Shown one piece after another: positions 53,064-64,000 of a DNA stretch of 64,000 nucleotides. The notes under the pieces were generated by a model. That model did not search any database and had not been told where the DNA came from. It worked only from the letters and a program-made list of their open reading frames with translations. The position numbers and the translations under genes are program-made. This DNA comes from Ferranicluibacter rubi (lineage in GTDB: Bacteria > Pseudomonadota > Alphaproteobacteria > Rhizobiales > Rhizobiaceae). Within the stretch, counting starts at the first letter, position 1; each line of letters starts with the position of its first letter. The stretch is taken from NCBI RefSeq assembly GCF_011603255.1, contig NZ_JAANCM010000001.1:372001-436000 (forward strand), given 5' to 3'.

Positions 53064-54683
53064 TCACATTTGCGGCGGAGGCAGGACGCTGGTGTCCGCC
53101 TCCTCCTGAGCGGTTTCGGGGCGCGGCTTGCGCTTCAGGTTGCGGCGAAGCATCGAGGCGTCAGCGCCGCCGATGGCGAAGGCGAGCGCGAAATAGACGA
53201 TCATCGCCATGCCGATCAGCAGCATCAGGGCCGTCAGCTGCGTCAGAAGACGCGCCTGTGGGGTCAGCCAGTCGGCGAGATAGCCGGAGGCGTAGTGCAG
53301 CGAGACCGCCATGACGACCGTTGCCGAGACGAGACGCAGGACGCGGGAAAACAAGGCTGGCTCCCACTCCCAGTGGCCGCGGCGGACGAGCGTCACGAAG
53401 AGCAGCACCGTCGTCAGCCAGCCGGAGGCGGCTTCGGCCGTGGCGATGCCGCGTTCGCCGTAGATCGGGAACAGCGATACGGCGAGCAGGCAGTTGAAGG
53501 CGACCGAGATACCGGTGAACCGCATCGGCGTCTTGGTGTCTTCGCGCGCGAAGAAGCCGGGGTTGAGCGCCTTGATCATCACGAAGGCGGGAAGGCCGAG
53601 GCCGTAGATCGCCAGCGTCGAGGCGACCGTGGCCGTGGTGGCCGGCGAGAAGGCGCCGCGCTCGTAAAGCACGCGCACGATTTCGTCGGAGATGACCCAG
53701 ATGGCGCCGGCGGCCGGCAGCGTGAGGAACAGCACGAATTCGAGCGAGCGGTTTTGCAGGTTCGCCGCTTCCTTCACCGCACCGCCGCGAAGGGCGCGCG
53801 ACAGCTCCGGCAGCAGCACCACGCCGACGGCGATGCCGACGACGCCGAGCGGCAGCTGGTAAACCCGGTCGGCATATTGCAGCACGGCGATGGCGCCGTC
53901 CTTGGTGGAGGCGATCATCTGGCCGATGAGCTGGTTAATCTGGGTGATGCCACCGGTGATGGCGGCGGGAAAGGCGAGCACCAGCAGGCGCTTGACGTTG
54001 GGCGTGTAGCGCGGGCGGCGCAGGCCGAACCGCATGCCGGCATGGCGCACGCCGGCATAAAGCACCGCCATTTGCAGGATACCGGCAACGAGCACGCCCC
54101 AGGAGAGATACCAGGCCGTCATCAGCGGGTCGGCGCCTGTCCAAAGACCATAGGCGAGTGCTGCAATCAGGGTCAGGTTCAGAAAGACGGGGGCTATGGC
54201 GGCTGCGAAATAGTGGTGCAGCGAGTTCAACATACCCGACAGCATCGCCGTCAGCGACATGCACATGAGATAGGGAAACATCACGATGGCGAGCTTGACC
54301 GTGACGTCGAACTTTTCGGGGTCGTTGACGAAGCCCGGCGCGATGATCGTCGAGACGATCAGCGGCATGGCCAGTTCCATGGCGATGGTGATGACGAGCA
54401 GCACCGTGAAGAGGACGCCGAGAACCTCCTCGGAAAAGCGCTTCGCACCGTCGATGCCGTTCGCCTCGATCTCCTTGGCAAACAGCGGCACGAAGGCGGC
54501 GTTGAACGCGCCTTCGGCAAAGAGGCGGCGGAAGAGATTGGGAAAGCGGAACGCGGCGTAGAAGGCATCGGCCATGGGGCCGGTGCCCAGCGCCGCGGCC
54601 ATCAGCGTCTCGCGGCCGAAGCCGAGCAGCCGGCTGCCGAGCGTGGCTCCGCCGACGGTTGCAAACTTGCGGGCAAGGCTCAT
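53064..54683 (-). CDS. murJ: Lipid II flippase MurJ
   Basis: 539 residues with about 14 membrane helices. The N-terminus [30 protein letters not shown] and the [17 protein letters not shown] segment are MurJ/MVF hallmarks with conserved Arg residues lining the cavity. It flips lipid-linked peptidoglycan precursors to the periplasm. Its ATG overlaps the glnD stop (ATGA), so translation is coupled to glnD. A charged cytoplasmic tail ends in [11 protein letters not shown]. Confidence 0.95.
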   Translation of the reverse strand: MSLARKFATVGGATLGSRLLGFGRETLMAAALGTGPMADAFYAAFRFPNLFRRLFAEGAFNAAFVPLFAKEIEANGIDGAKRFSEEVLGVLFTVLLVITIAMELAMPLIVSTIIAPGFVNDPEKFDVTVKLAIVMFPYLMCMSLTAMLSGMLNSLHHYFAAAIAPVFLNLTLIAALAYGLWTGADPLMTAWYLSWGVLVAGILQMAVLYAGVRHAGMRFGLRRPRYTPNVKRLLVLAFPAAITGGITQINQLIGQMIASTKDGAIAVLQYADRVYQLPLGVVGIAVGVVLLPELSRALRGGAVKEAANLQNRSLEFVLFLTLPAAGAIWVISDEIVRVLYERGAFSPATTATVASTLAIYGLGLPAFVMIKALNPGFFAREDTKTPMRFTGISVAFNCLLAVSLFPIYGERGIATAEAASGWLTTVLLFVTLVRRGHWEWEPALFSRVLRLVSATVVMAVSLHYASGYLADWLTPQARLLTQLTALMLLIGMAMIVYFALAFAIGGADASMLRRNLKRKPRPETAQEEADTSVLPPPQM

Positions 54684-57655
54684 CCGTCAGCTTTCATCTT
54701 GCGGGACCCTGCGGACCGCGTGTTCGACGGGGCCGCCGCACCTTGGGGGACGGCACTGCCCTCCGGCGAAGGACCCAAGGGTGCATGGCCGAGGGGCGCA
54801 ATCCCCTGCGCGATGATGCCGGCCGGCATGCGGTCGCGCACCTCGTCGGCCTGTTCCGCCATCACGGCCTTGAGGCGGGCGGTGATATGGCTGTGCCGTG
54901 TCTCGTTGGTGATCTTCGCGCCTAGGAGGTCGGTCACGTAGAATGTGTCGATGACCTTCTCGCCGAAGGTGGTGATGTGGGCGGAATGGATGTCGAGCGA
55001 CAGATCCGCCAGCACCGCCGTGATCTCCGACAGAAGGCCCGTCCGGTCGAGGCATTCGACCTCGACCACCGTGAACTTGTTCGACAGCGAATTGCTGATC
55101 GTGACGGCAGGCGGCACGGTGAAGGTCTTGTTGCGCTTGCGGCCCTTGGTGCGGCTGGCAATGACGCCCGGCAGGTCCTTCTTGCCCGAAAGCACGTCCT
55201 CGATCATCCGGCCGATGCTGGCCGCGCGCCGCGTCTCGTCGTCATCGACGGTGAATTCGCGGTTGATGAGGATGGTGTCGAGCGCGCGACCGTCCGATGT
55301 CGTGAAGATCTGCGCATCGACGATGTTGGCGCCGGCGGCGGCACAGGCGCCGGCGATGATGGCGAGCAGGCGTGGATGGTCGGGCGCAAGAACCGTGATC
55401 TCGGTAATGGCATGGAACTGATGCGTCCGCACCATGGTGGCGAGCGTCCGCTCGGCCTTGTCCGTTTCACGGATGAAGCGGGCATGGCGGACCTGATCGT
55501 CGAGCGACACGGACAGCAGATAGGGCTGGTAGTGCAGCCGCGAATAGGTCTTGCGGTCTTTGCTGCTGAAATCCTCGAGCGCATCGAACAACAGCGAGGC
55601 CGCGTGCGCGGCGCGCTCCTTGCGCGGCACATCCGAAAACCCGCCGGACAGCAGAAGCTCAGTCTCGTAGTAGAGCGTGCGGAGCAGCTGCCCCTTCCAA
55701 CCGTTCCACACGCCCGGGCCGACGGCGCGGATGTCGCAGACGGTGAGGATCATTAGCATCTTCAGCCGGTCGAGCGACTGGACGCGTTCGGCGAAGTCGA
55801 GGATCGTCTTGCGGTCGTTGAGGTCGCGGGTCTGCGCGACCATCGACATGGTCAGGTGTTCCTCGATCAGCCAAGACACCGTTTCGGTCTGCTTGTGCGT
55901 CAGGCGGAAGCGGGGTGCGAGGCGACGGGCGAGCCGGGCGCCGGCCTGCGAGTGATCCTCCGGGCGACCCTTGGCGACATCGTGCAGGAGCACGGCGACG
56001 TAGAGTGCGGTGCGCTCCTCCACCTGCGGCATGAGTTTGGCGGCGAGCGGGTGGATATCCTGATCGAGCCCGCGATCGATGCGCGACAGCATGTCCACGG
56101 CCCGCAGCAGGTGCTCGTCCACCGTGTAGTGGTGGTACATGTTGAACTGCATCAGCGAGACGATGCGGCCGAACTCGGGGATGAAGCGGCCGAGTACGCC
56201 GGCCTCGTTCATGCGGCGCAGCACCAGCTCCGGGTCGCGGCGCGAAGTGAGGATGGAGATGAAGAGGCGGTTGGCCTCCTCGTTCTCGCGCAGGGCCGGC
56301 GTGATAAGGCCGAGCGACCGGGTCAGCTGCTTGAGAGCGGCCGGGTGGAACTCCAGACCGTTGACGTCGGCGATGTGGAAGAAGCGGATGAGGTTGACCG
56401 GATCGCGCCGGAAGATGTCGGGGCTTGCCAGCGCGATGCGGCCGCCATCGTCGACGAATTCGAGCGAGCCGGCGATCTTGCGGACGCGGCGGCGGAAGCG
56501 GTTGATGACGGCGGAGAAGCCGGGCAGTTCCTTGGCCTGCTGGTCCTCCAGCGCCGCGCAGAAGATGCGCGTGAGGTCGCCGACATTCTTGGCGACCAGG
56601 AAGTAGTGCTTCATGAAGCGCTCGACCGAGGTCATGCCGGGATGATCCTGATAGCCGAGGCTCTCGGCGATCTCGCGCTGGATGTCGAACGACAGGCGCT
56701 CTTCGGCCTTGCCGGTCAGGAAGTGCATATGGCAACGCACGGCCCAGAGGAAATCGTCCGACTTGCGGAACAGATGGTATTCGGAGCGCGAGAGCACGCC
56801 GAGCTTGACGAGATCGGAGGACTCGCGGACGCGGTAGTAATATTTGGCGATCCAGAACAGCGTGTGCAGATCGCGCAGGCCGCCCTTGCCTTCCTTGACG
56901 TTGGGCTCCACGAGGTAGCGCGTGTCGCCGGCCTTGCGGTGGCGCTCGTTGCGCTCGGCCAGCTTGGCGGCGATGAATTGCGGACCCGTATTGCGGACGA
57001 TCTCGTCGTCGAAACGGGCTTCCAGATCATCCACCAGCCCGGCGCAGCCGCAGATCAGGCGCGCTTCGAGAATGGCGGTGCGAATCGTCATGTCCTCTTC
57101 GGACAGGCGGATACACTCTTCCACCGTGCGGGTGGCATGGCCGACCTTGAAGCCCATATCCCAGAGGAGATAGAGCATGTACTCGATCGCCGGCTCGCAG
57201 AAGGGCAGCTTTCGCGCCGGGAGCAGGAATAAGAGATCGATGTCGGAGCCGGGGGCGAGCGTGCCGCGACCATAGCCGCCGACGGCCGCCACCGCGATCT
57301 GCATGGAAGGCGGCATGCCGGCCGCGTTGAAGACGTGGTTCAGCACGAAATCGTGCAGGATGGCGATCAGCCGGTCCTGCAGCCAGGAAATCCGGGCCGC
57401 ACAGGCAAGCCCGCCGCCGTCCTCCTCCAGGAGTTCGTAGGCTTTGGCGCGGCCACGGGCATTGGCGTCTTTCAGCGCGGCCAGCAGGGCCTGACGCATC
57501 GGGTCGCGCTGTTCGGCATGCGCCGACGCGATGAAATCCACCTTGGCCTTGAGGGCTGCGATGTCCAGGATGTCGCTGAAGTCGATGTCCTGTCTCCTTG
57601 GCGCCGGCCGGATGTACTCCGGGCGCGCGATAGTTGCGAGCCGCTGTTTTGGCAT
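54680..57655 (-). CDS. glnD: PII uridylyltransferase / uridylyl-removing enzyme GlnD
   Basis: 991 residues from ATG 57655. The nucleotidyltransferase motif is [20 protein letters not shown] (126-145). An HD domain for uridylyl removal has [15 protein letters not shown] (about 555), and two C-terminal ACT domains (about 795-870 and 905-975) sense glutamine. It sets PII uridylylation in nitrogen control. The tail after the second ACT domain is a low-complexity Pro/Ala/Gly stretch of about 40 residues, making the protein a little longer than I expect for rhizobia. It overlaps murJ by 4 bases. Confidence 0.96.
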   Translation of the reverse strand: MPKQRLATIARPEYIRPAPRRQDIDFSDILDIAALKAKVDFIASAHAEQRDPMRQALLAALKDANARGRAKAYELLEEDGGGLACAARISWLQDRLIAILHDFVLNHVFNAAGMPPSMQIAVAAVGGYGRGTLAPGSDIDLLFLLPARKLPFCEPAIEYMLYLLWDMGFKVGHATRTVEECIRLSEEDMTIRTAILEARLICGCAGLVDDLEARFDDEIVRNTGPQFIAAKLAERNERHRKAGDTRYLVEPNVKEGKGGLRDLHTLFWIAKYYYRVRESSDLVKLGVLSRSEYHLFRKSDDFLWAVRCHMHFLTGKAEERLSFDIQREIAESLGYQDHPGMTSVERFMKHYFLVAKNVGDLTRIFCAALEDQQAKELPGFSAVINRFRRRVRKIAGSLEFVDDGGRIALASPDIFRRDPVNLIRFFHIADVNGLEFHPAALKQLTRSLGLITPALRENEEANRLFISILTSRRDPELVLRRMNEAGVLGRFIPEFGRIVSLMQFNMYHHYTVDEHLLRAVDMLSRIDRGLDQDIHPLAAKLMPQVEERTALYVAVLLHDVAKGRPEDHSQAGARLARRLAPRFRLTHKQTETVSWLIEEHLTMSMVAQTRDLNDRKTILDFAERVQSLDRLKMLMILTVCDIRAVGPGVWNGWKGQLLRTLYYETELLLSGGFSDVPRKERAAHAASLLFDALEDFSSKDRKTYSRLHYQPYLLSVSLDDQVRHARFIRETDKAERTLATMVRTHQFHAITEITVLAPDHPRLLAIIAGACAAAGANIVDAQIFTTSDGRALDTILINREFTVDDDETRRAASIGRMIEDVLSGKKDLPGVIASRTKGRKRNKTFTVPPAVTISNSLSNKFTVVEVECLDRTGLLSEITAVLADLSLDIHSAHITTFGEKVIDTFYVTDLLGAKITNETRHSHITARLKAVMAEQADEVRDRMPAGIIAQGIAPLGHAPLGPSPEGSAVPQGAAAPSNTRSAGSRKMKADG

Positions 57656-58100
57656 CACATTCGAACCTTCCGCCCTTCCGGCGTCAACGGGCCACCGGTC
57701 GCAGCGCGATCGTCGCTTGTACCCCGACCCCCATTTCCCGCCAGGGTCTGAAGGGTATAGGGCAAAACGATTGCCAAGACGTTTCCGACCCGGCCGATGC
57801 ATCGTTTCCAACGGGCAATTGCGCCCTTTCGAGGGCGTCCTTAGGCTGCTCGCCTGACCCAGAGCTGGATATGGTGGAGGCGACAGGGGAAGGTCAAGCC
57901 CCACGTCCCTTCGCCCCGCGTGCGGGGAGAAGGTGGCGGCAGCCGGATGAGGGGCTTGCTGCGCGTTCAGCGGGTGCGGTAGCCCCTCACCCTAACCCTC
58001 TCCCCGCATGCGGGGAGAGGGGACTTGGTTGGCGGATTTGGCTGCCGCTGAAGGCCCGAGAGCGTGTGCTGCGAGATGAGGATCTCGTTGAGGAGAAGTG
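57656..58100. other. Intergenic region between mutS and glnD
   Basis: 445 bases without a credible gene. The left part (57656-57890) should hold the glnD promoter, but no clear -35/-10 pair was found. The middle is occupied by a RIME-like palindromic repeat (57908-58021). The right part leads into the mutS stop. No coding ORF of convincing codon use is present. Confidence 0.7.
57908..58021. repeat. RIME-like rhizobial intergenic mosaic element
   Basis: Three palindromic units in 114 bases. A CCTTC-CCCCGC hairpin (57908-57933) has one mismatch. Outer arms TGAGGGGCT and AGCCCCTCA lie at 57948-57956 and 57981-57989. A 26-base perfect palindrome spans 57996-58021 (centre GCATGC). This composition, C-rich and G-rich strings around GCATGC/GCGTGC, is that of the RIME repeats known in rhizobial genomes. 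Confidence 0.8.
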
Positions 58101-60884
58101 TCAGGAGAGCTGCTTCTTCAGGGCGTAAAGCGCATCCATCGCCTCGCGCGGCGTCATGTCGTCCGGGTTGAGGCGCTTCAGCGCATCTTCCACCGCGGAC
58201 GGCTTGGCGCGGGAGATCTCCTCGCGGCGGATGGCCACTTGGAACAGGGGGAGATCGTCGATCAGTTGGCTGGCCGGGTTCTTCCGGTCGGCGTCCTCCA
58301 GTTTCGCCAGCACGTCCTTTGCGCGTGCGACGACGGCTGCGGGCAGGCCGGCGAGACGGGCGACCTGGATGCCGTAGGAGCGATCGGCCGAACCCGGGCC
58401 GACCTCGTGCAGGAAGATCACGTCGCCGTCCCATTCCTTGACGCGCATGGTGACGTTGGACAGGCGTTTGAGCTTTTCCGAGAGAACAGTCAGCTCGTGA
58501 AAATGCGTGGCGAACAGGCCGCGGCAGCGATTGGCCTCGTGCAGATGCTCGACGGCCGCCCAGGCGATCGACAGGCCATCGAAGGTCGCGGTTCCCCGGC
58601 CGATCTCGTCGAGGATGACGAGCGAGCGGTCCGTCGCCTGGTTGAGGATGGCGGCCGTCTCGACCATTTCGACCATGAAGGTGGAGCGGCCGCGCGCGAG
58701 GTCGTCGGAGGCGCCGACGCGGGAAAACAGGCGATCGACCACGCCGATATGGGCGCTGGCGGCGGGCACGTAGGAGCCCATCTGCGCCATGATCGCGATC
58801 AGCGCGTTCTGGCGGAGAAACGTCGATTTACCGCCCATATTGGGGCCAGTCAGCAGCCACAAGGCGCCGTCTCCCTCCGGCGAGAGGGGCGAAAGATCGC
58901 AGGTATTGGCGACGAAGGCCGCGGAGGCCTGGCGGCGCAGCGCCTGCTCGACCACCGGATGCCGGCCACCGTCGATCGCGAACATCTTGGAGCTATCGAC
59001 CGTCGGGCGGCGGTAATCCTGCTCCTCGGCCAGCACGGCAAGCCCGGCGGAAACGTCGAGGACGGCAAGGGCGAGCGCTGCCGCCTTGATCTGGTCTGCC
59101 GCGGCAATGACAGCTTCCACCATGCTGTCGAAGGCAGCAAGCTCAAGGCCAAGCGCCCGGTCGGCGGCGTTGGCGATCTTGGTTTCGAGATCGGCAAGCT
59201 CCGTGGTGGTGAAGCGCATGGCGTTGGCCATGGTCTGGCGGTGGATGAAGCGGGCCTTGGCACCCTCCCCCTCCGTCATCGGACCGGCATTTCCCGCGGT
59301 CACCTCGATGAAATAGCCGAGCACGTTGTTGTATTTGATCTTCAGCGACCGGATGCCGGTTTCCTCGGCGTAGCTCAGCTGCAGCGCGGCGATGACCCGG
59401 CGCGACTGGTCGCGAAGAGCGCGCATCTCGTCGAGCTCGGCGTGACAGCCGTCGCGCAGGAAGCCGCCATCGCGCTTCAGAAGCGGGAGATCGTCGGCCA
59501 GCATGCCGGCGAGCTTTTCGGAAAGCTCGGAAGGCAACGCGGCGAGCGCGGTGCGTGCAGCCTCCAGCTCCGGCGGCAGATCGGGCTGATCGATGAGCCG
59601 GGCGATGTCGGCACCGGTGCGAATGCCGATGAGCACGGCGCCGAGATCGCGCGGGCCGCCGCGGCCGAGCGAGAGACGCGACAGGGCGCGGGGCATGTCC
59701 GGCACATGCTTCAGCGCCGCGCGCAGATCGGCACAGAGCGCGGGCTGCGCGAGGATGGTGGCGATGGAATCGAGACGGGTGCGAATGCGCTCCGGATCGG
59801 TCAGCGGCGACATCAGCCGCTCGGCAAGGAGGCGCCCACCGCCGCCGGTCACCGTCCGGTCGAGCGCCCGCAGCAGAGACCCGTCCCGGCTGCCGGAGAG
59901 CGTCTTGACCAGTTCCAGGTTCGCCCGGGTGGCGGGATCGATGAAGAGGGTCGAGGCGGCGCTTTCGCGCTCGGGCGTGTCGAGCGGCGGGCGCTCGGCC
60001 AGCTGGGTCTTTTCGACATAGCCGACGGCGGCCGAGGCGGCGGCGAGCTCGGCGCGCGAGAACTGGCCGAAGCCATCGAGCGTCTTCACGCCGTAATAGC
60101 GGGCCAGGCGATTTTCCGCGGTGGCGCTATCGAACAGGATGGCCGGCTGCGGCACGGCGACGCGACCGATGACGTCGAGCACGGGCCGCATGTCTGGATC
60201 GTGGAACAGCGTGTCGGCCAGAATGAGTTCGCGCGGCTCGATGCGCAGGATATCGGCGAGAAGCCGCGTTTCCGTCGTTTCCGACAGCCGGAAGATGCCT
60301 GTGGAAATGTCGATCCAGGCAAGCGCAAAGGCGGGCTCGGCGCTGCCGCGCAGGCGGGCCATCGCCATAAGGTAGTTGCTCTCGGAGGCGACGAGCAGCT
60401 TTTCTTCCGTGATCGTGCCGGGCGTGACGAGACGCACCACGTCGCGCTTGACGACGGACTTGGAGCCGCGTTTGCGGGCCTCCGCCGGATCCTCGATCTG
60501 CTCGCACACGGCGACGCGGAAGCCGAGGCCGATGAGCTTCTGCAGGTAATCGTCGGCGGCGTGGATGGGCACGCCGCACATGGGAATGTCCTGGCCGAGA
60601 TGCTGCCCGCGTTTCGTCAGAACGATCCCGAGTGCGCGCGAAGCTTCCAGCGCATCGTCGAAGAACAGCTCGTAGAAATCGCCCATCCGGTAAAACAGCA
60701 GGGAGCCCGGATTGTTGGCCTTGATCTCGATATACTGTTCCATCATCGGCGTCGCCTGCACGCGCACCTCCGGCGGCACGGAGGATGGCGCCGTCGTTGC
60801 TTCGGCCGGTGATGAAAAGTGTGTCGTCAAGATATACCAGATTTTGCTAAAAAAGCCGCGAGCCGGCCAAAAAGACAGTGTCAC
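58101..60884 (-). CDS. mutS: DNA mismatch repair protein MutS
   Basis: Up to 927 residues. The mismatch-recognition domain has [17 protein letters not shown] (Phe-X-Glu wedge region) and [15 protein letters not shown]. The ATPase domain has Walker [16 protein letters not shown] (about 675), [11 protein letters not shown] and [14 protein letters not shown]. It recognises mispairs and recruits MutL. The start is uncertain: the frame opens with GTG at 60884, a TTG lies 18 codons later, and the first ATG only comes at MMEQYIEI, inside the conserved region. Related proteins have a short variable N-terminal lead, so GTG or TTG is likely. It is divergent from the malic enzyme gene. Confidence 0.94.
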   Translation of the reverse strand: MTLSFWPARGFFSKIWYILTTHFSSPAEATTAPSSVPPEVRVQATPMMEQYIEIKANNPGSLLFYRMGDFYELFFDDALEASRALGIVLTKRGQHLGQDIPMCGVPIHAADDYLQKLIGLGFRVAVCEQIEDPAEARKRGSKSVVKRDVVRLVTPGTITEEKLLVASESNYLMAMARLRGSAEPAFALAWIDISTGIFRLSETTETRLLADILRIEPRELILADTLFHDPDMRPVLDVIGRVAVPQPAILFDSATAENRLARYYGVKTLDGFGQFSRAELAAASAAVGYVEKTQLAERPPLDTPERESAASTLFIDPATRANLELVKTLSGSRDGSLLRALDRTVTGGGGRLLAERLMSPLTDPERIRTRLDSIATILAQPALCADLRAALKHVPDMPRALSRLSLGRGGPRDLGAVLIGIRTGADIARLIDQPDLPPELEAARTALAALPSELSEKLAGMLADDLPLLKRDGGFLRDGCHAELDEMRALRDQSRRVIAALQLSYAEETGIRSLKIKYNNVLGYFIEVTAGNAGPMTEGEGAKARFIHRQTMANAMRFTTTELADLETKIANAADRALGLELAAFDSMVEAVIAAADQIKAAALALAVLDVSAGLAVLAEEQDYRRPTVDSSKMFAIDGGRHPVVEQALRRQASAAFVANTCDLSPLSPEGDGALWLLTGPNMGGKSTFLRQNALIAIMAQMGSYVPAASAHIGVVDRLFSRVGASDDLARGRSTFMVEMVETAAILNQATDRSLVILDEIGRGTATFDGLSIAWAAVEHLHEANRCRGLFATHFHELTVLSEKLKRLSNVTMRVKEWDGDVIFLHEVGPGSADRSYGIQVARLAGLPAAVVARAKDVLAKLEDADRKNPASQLIDDLPLFQVAIRREEISRAKPSAVEDALKRLNPDDMTPREAMDALYALKKQLS

Positions 60885-60974
60885 CCTAGCGAACGGCGTC
60901 TATAGAAGACAACAAGAAAGCGCGGCCGGGGGTGGCCGCCCACAGAAGCTTGAGGGATCCGAGGGAGCATCATC

Positions 60975-63257
<2,283 letters not shown>

Positions 63258-63292
63258 AGGGCGATCGGGTCTGCCTGATATGTACGAAAACC

Positions 63293-63325
63293 GCCCTTCC
63301 CTGATTGGGGAGGGCTTGAGTGTTT
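63293..63325 (+). terminator. Hairpin terminator after the malic enzyme gene
   Basis: 9-bp stem GCCCTTCCC/GGGGAGGGC (63293-63301 with 63307-63315, one G-U pair), loop TGATT, then TTGAGTGTTTT. The T-run is imperfect. Confidence 0.65.
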
Positions 63326-63429
63326 TATGCTTCAGGCCTCGTGTGGAGGTTCATCGTCCCCCGGCATGCCGCGGCTCACATGAGCAACCCGTCAAGTTCG
63401 CGACCGTATCGGAGCGACCTTTTCGCCGT

Positions 63430-64000
63430 TTAGAGGGCGAAGCGGGTCGCGTCCGCGCCGTAGTAGTTGAGGTAGCGGCCGGCGATGTTGGTGATCGGCA
63501 GGACGACGAGAACGTCGGTCGTGCGGAAGGCCTCGTCCACCACGGCCCCGTCGCCGACCATGGCGCCGATGCGCAGATATCCCTTGATCAAGGGCGGCAT
63601 GGCCGAGAGGGCGGCGCGGGCCTGGATGGCCTCGACAGGCATCAGGTCCATGACGCGGTAGAGTTCCGGCCGCGCCTTCACCTGCCACTCGCCGCTTGCC
63701 GGCACCGTGTGGTGCAGGAAGGACAGAGCCAGCGCGTGATGTTCGGGGACGGTACCGGGAAACGAGGCGCAGCCGAACATGGCGTCGATGCCGTGCTTCA
63801 GCGCATAGGCCCAGTTGCCCTGCCAGAGAAGCTCCACCGTGCGCTTGGTGCGATAGGAGGGCAGCACGCAGGAGCGGCCGAGTTCCATGAAGCGCTTGCC
63901 GGGGTGACGGGCGATCAGCGGGTCTACGAGAAATTCGGAGGCGGAATAGAAGCCCTCGGCAGCCGCCGCCACGTCCTGGCGCAGCAGCCTGTAGGTTCCC
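63430..64000 (-). CDS. olsB: L-ornithine N-alpha-acyltransferase OlsB, C-terminal part
   Basis: Partial: the frame is open through the right edge (GTYRLLRQDVA precedes AAAEGFYSASEFLVDPLI), so the start lies beyond 64000. The visible ~190 residues match the GNAT-type hemolysin-like acyl-ACP N-acyltransferase fold, with GRSCVLPSYRTKRTVELLW and the C-terminal GRYLNYYGADATRFAL. OlsB makes lyso-ornithine lipid from ornithine and 3-hydroxyacyl-ACP. OlsA, which adds the second acyl chain, is encoded at 48.1-48.9 kb. The family call is firm; the ornithine specificity rests on rhizobial precedent. Confidence 0.87.
   Translation of the reverse strand, partial: GTYRLLRQDVAAAAEGFYSASEFLVDPLIARHPGKRFMELGRSCVLPSYRTKRTVELLWQGNWAYALKHGIDAMFGCASFPGTVPEHHALALSFLHHTVPASGEWQVKARPELYRVMDLMPVEAIQARAALSAMPPLIKGYLRIGAMVGDGAVVDEAFRTTDVLVVLPITNIAGRYLNYYGADATRFAL

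Noticed and set aside
58098-60812. 904-codon plus-strand open frame opposite mutS
   Set aside because: Antisense shadow produced by third-position GC bias; MutS motifs are clear on the minus strand.

Overview
The window is a gene-dense, GC-rich stretch of an alphaproteobacterial chromosome. Gene content and order (frcB/frcR, rpmH-rnpA-yidC-engB, argB, dapD/dapE, truA-fmt-def, metK-lnt-ybeY-phoH-miaB-olsA, trpS-murJ-glnD-mutS-malic enzyme-olsB) point to a member of the Rhizobiaceae (Rhizobium/Agrobacterium/Shinella/Ensifer relatives). The genus cannot be fixed from sequence alone. No prophage, insertion sequence, CRISPR array, rRNA or plasmid function was seen. The region reads as core chromosome, with one tRNA and two notable non-coding repeat structures.

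Layout. 1-3.3 kb: a fructose ABC transporter (frcC partial, frcB) divergent from a ROK regulator (frcR) that overlaps a FucU/RbsD-type sugar mutarotase. 3.3-10.6 kb: DoxX, a hydroxyproline epimerase/dehydratase-family enzyme, a CxxC-cluster protein, bifunctional PutA, a YigZ-family protein and a DUF1810 protein. 10.6-14.6 kb: tRNA-Arg(ACG), a membrane histidine kinase and a chemoreceptor with a C-terminal NWEEF tether. 14.8-18.1 kb: rpmH-rnpA-yidC and engB. 18.1-25.3 kb: Tat-exported MsrB, an anti-sigma factor without an adjacent sigma gene, argB, a histidine-phosphatase-like protein, a HAD nucleotidase, a periplasmic four-EF-hand protein, a PNPOx-like stress protein, a LOG-family protein and dapD. 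25.3-35.6 kb: a GAF histidine kinase, an aldo/keto reductase, the dmeRF cobalt/nickel efflux pair, dapE, truA-fmt-def, rmuC and ribokinase. 35.6-39.1 kb: a stress-type DUF883 membrane protein, a nucleoside hydrolase, a small heat-shock protein with DUF1150, and an EamA permease. 39-54.7 kb: a long, almost unbroken minus-strand run for tRNA modification, translation, envelope lipids and Fe-S assembly. 54.7-64 kb: glnD, mutS, a large malic enzyme (plus strand) and the start of olsB.

Regulation visible in the DNA includes a 17-bp perfect odd palindrome between frcB and frcR, an intrinsic terminator between frcB and frcC, and an RpoH-type promoter plus a hairpin occluding the Shine-Dalgarno of hsp20 (a candidate RNA thermometer). 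There is also an EcfG-type stress promoter before the DUF883 gene, a G-tract inverted repeat at the start of dmeR, and a 22-bp imperfect palindrome upstream of metK. Several strong intrinsic terminators are present. A perfect 28-bp inverted repeat sits between olsA and miaB, and a RIME-like mosaic of palindromes fills the gap between glnD and mutS.

Functional links: proline/hydroxyproline use (3.9-9.3 kb), lysine/arginine biosynthesis (dapD, dapE, argB), nucleoside salvage (nucleoside hydrolase and ribokinase), ornithine-lipid synthesis (olsA and olsB about 15 kb apart), and translation/tRNA maturation (rnpA, engB, truA, fmt, def, trmB, ybeY, miaB, tsaB, rimI, trpS).
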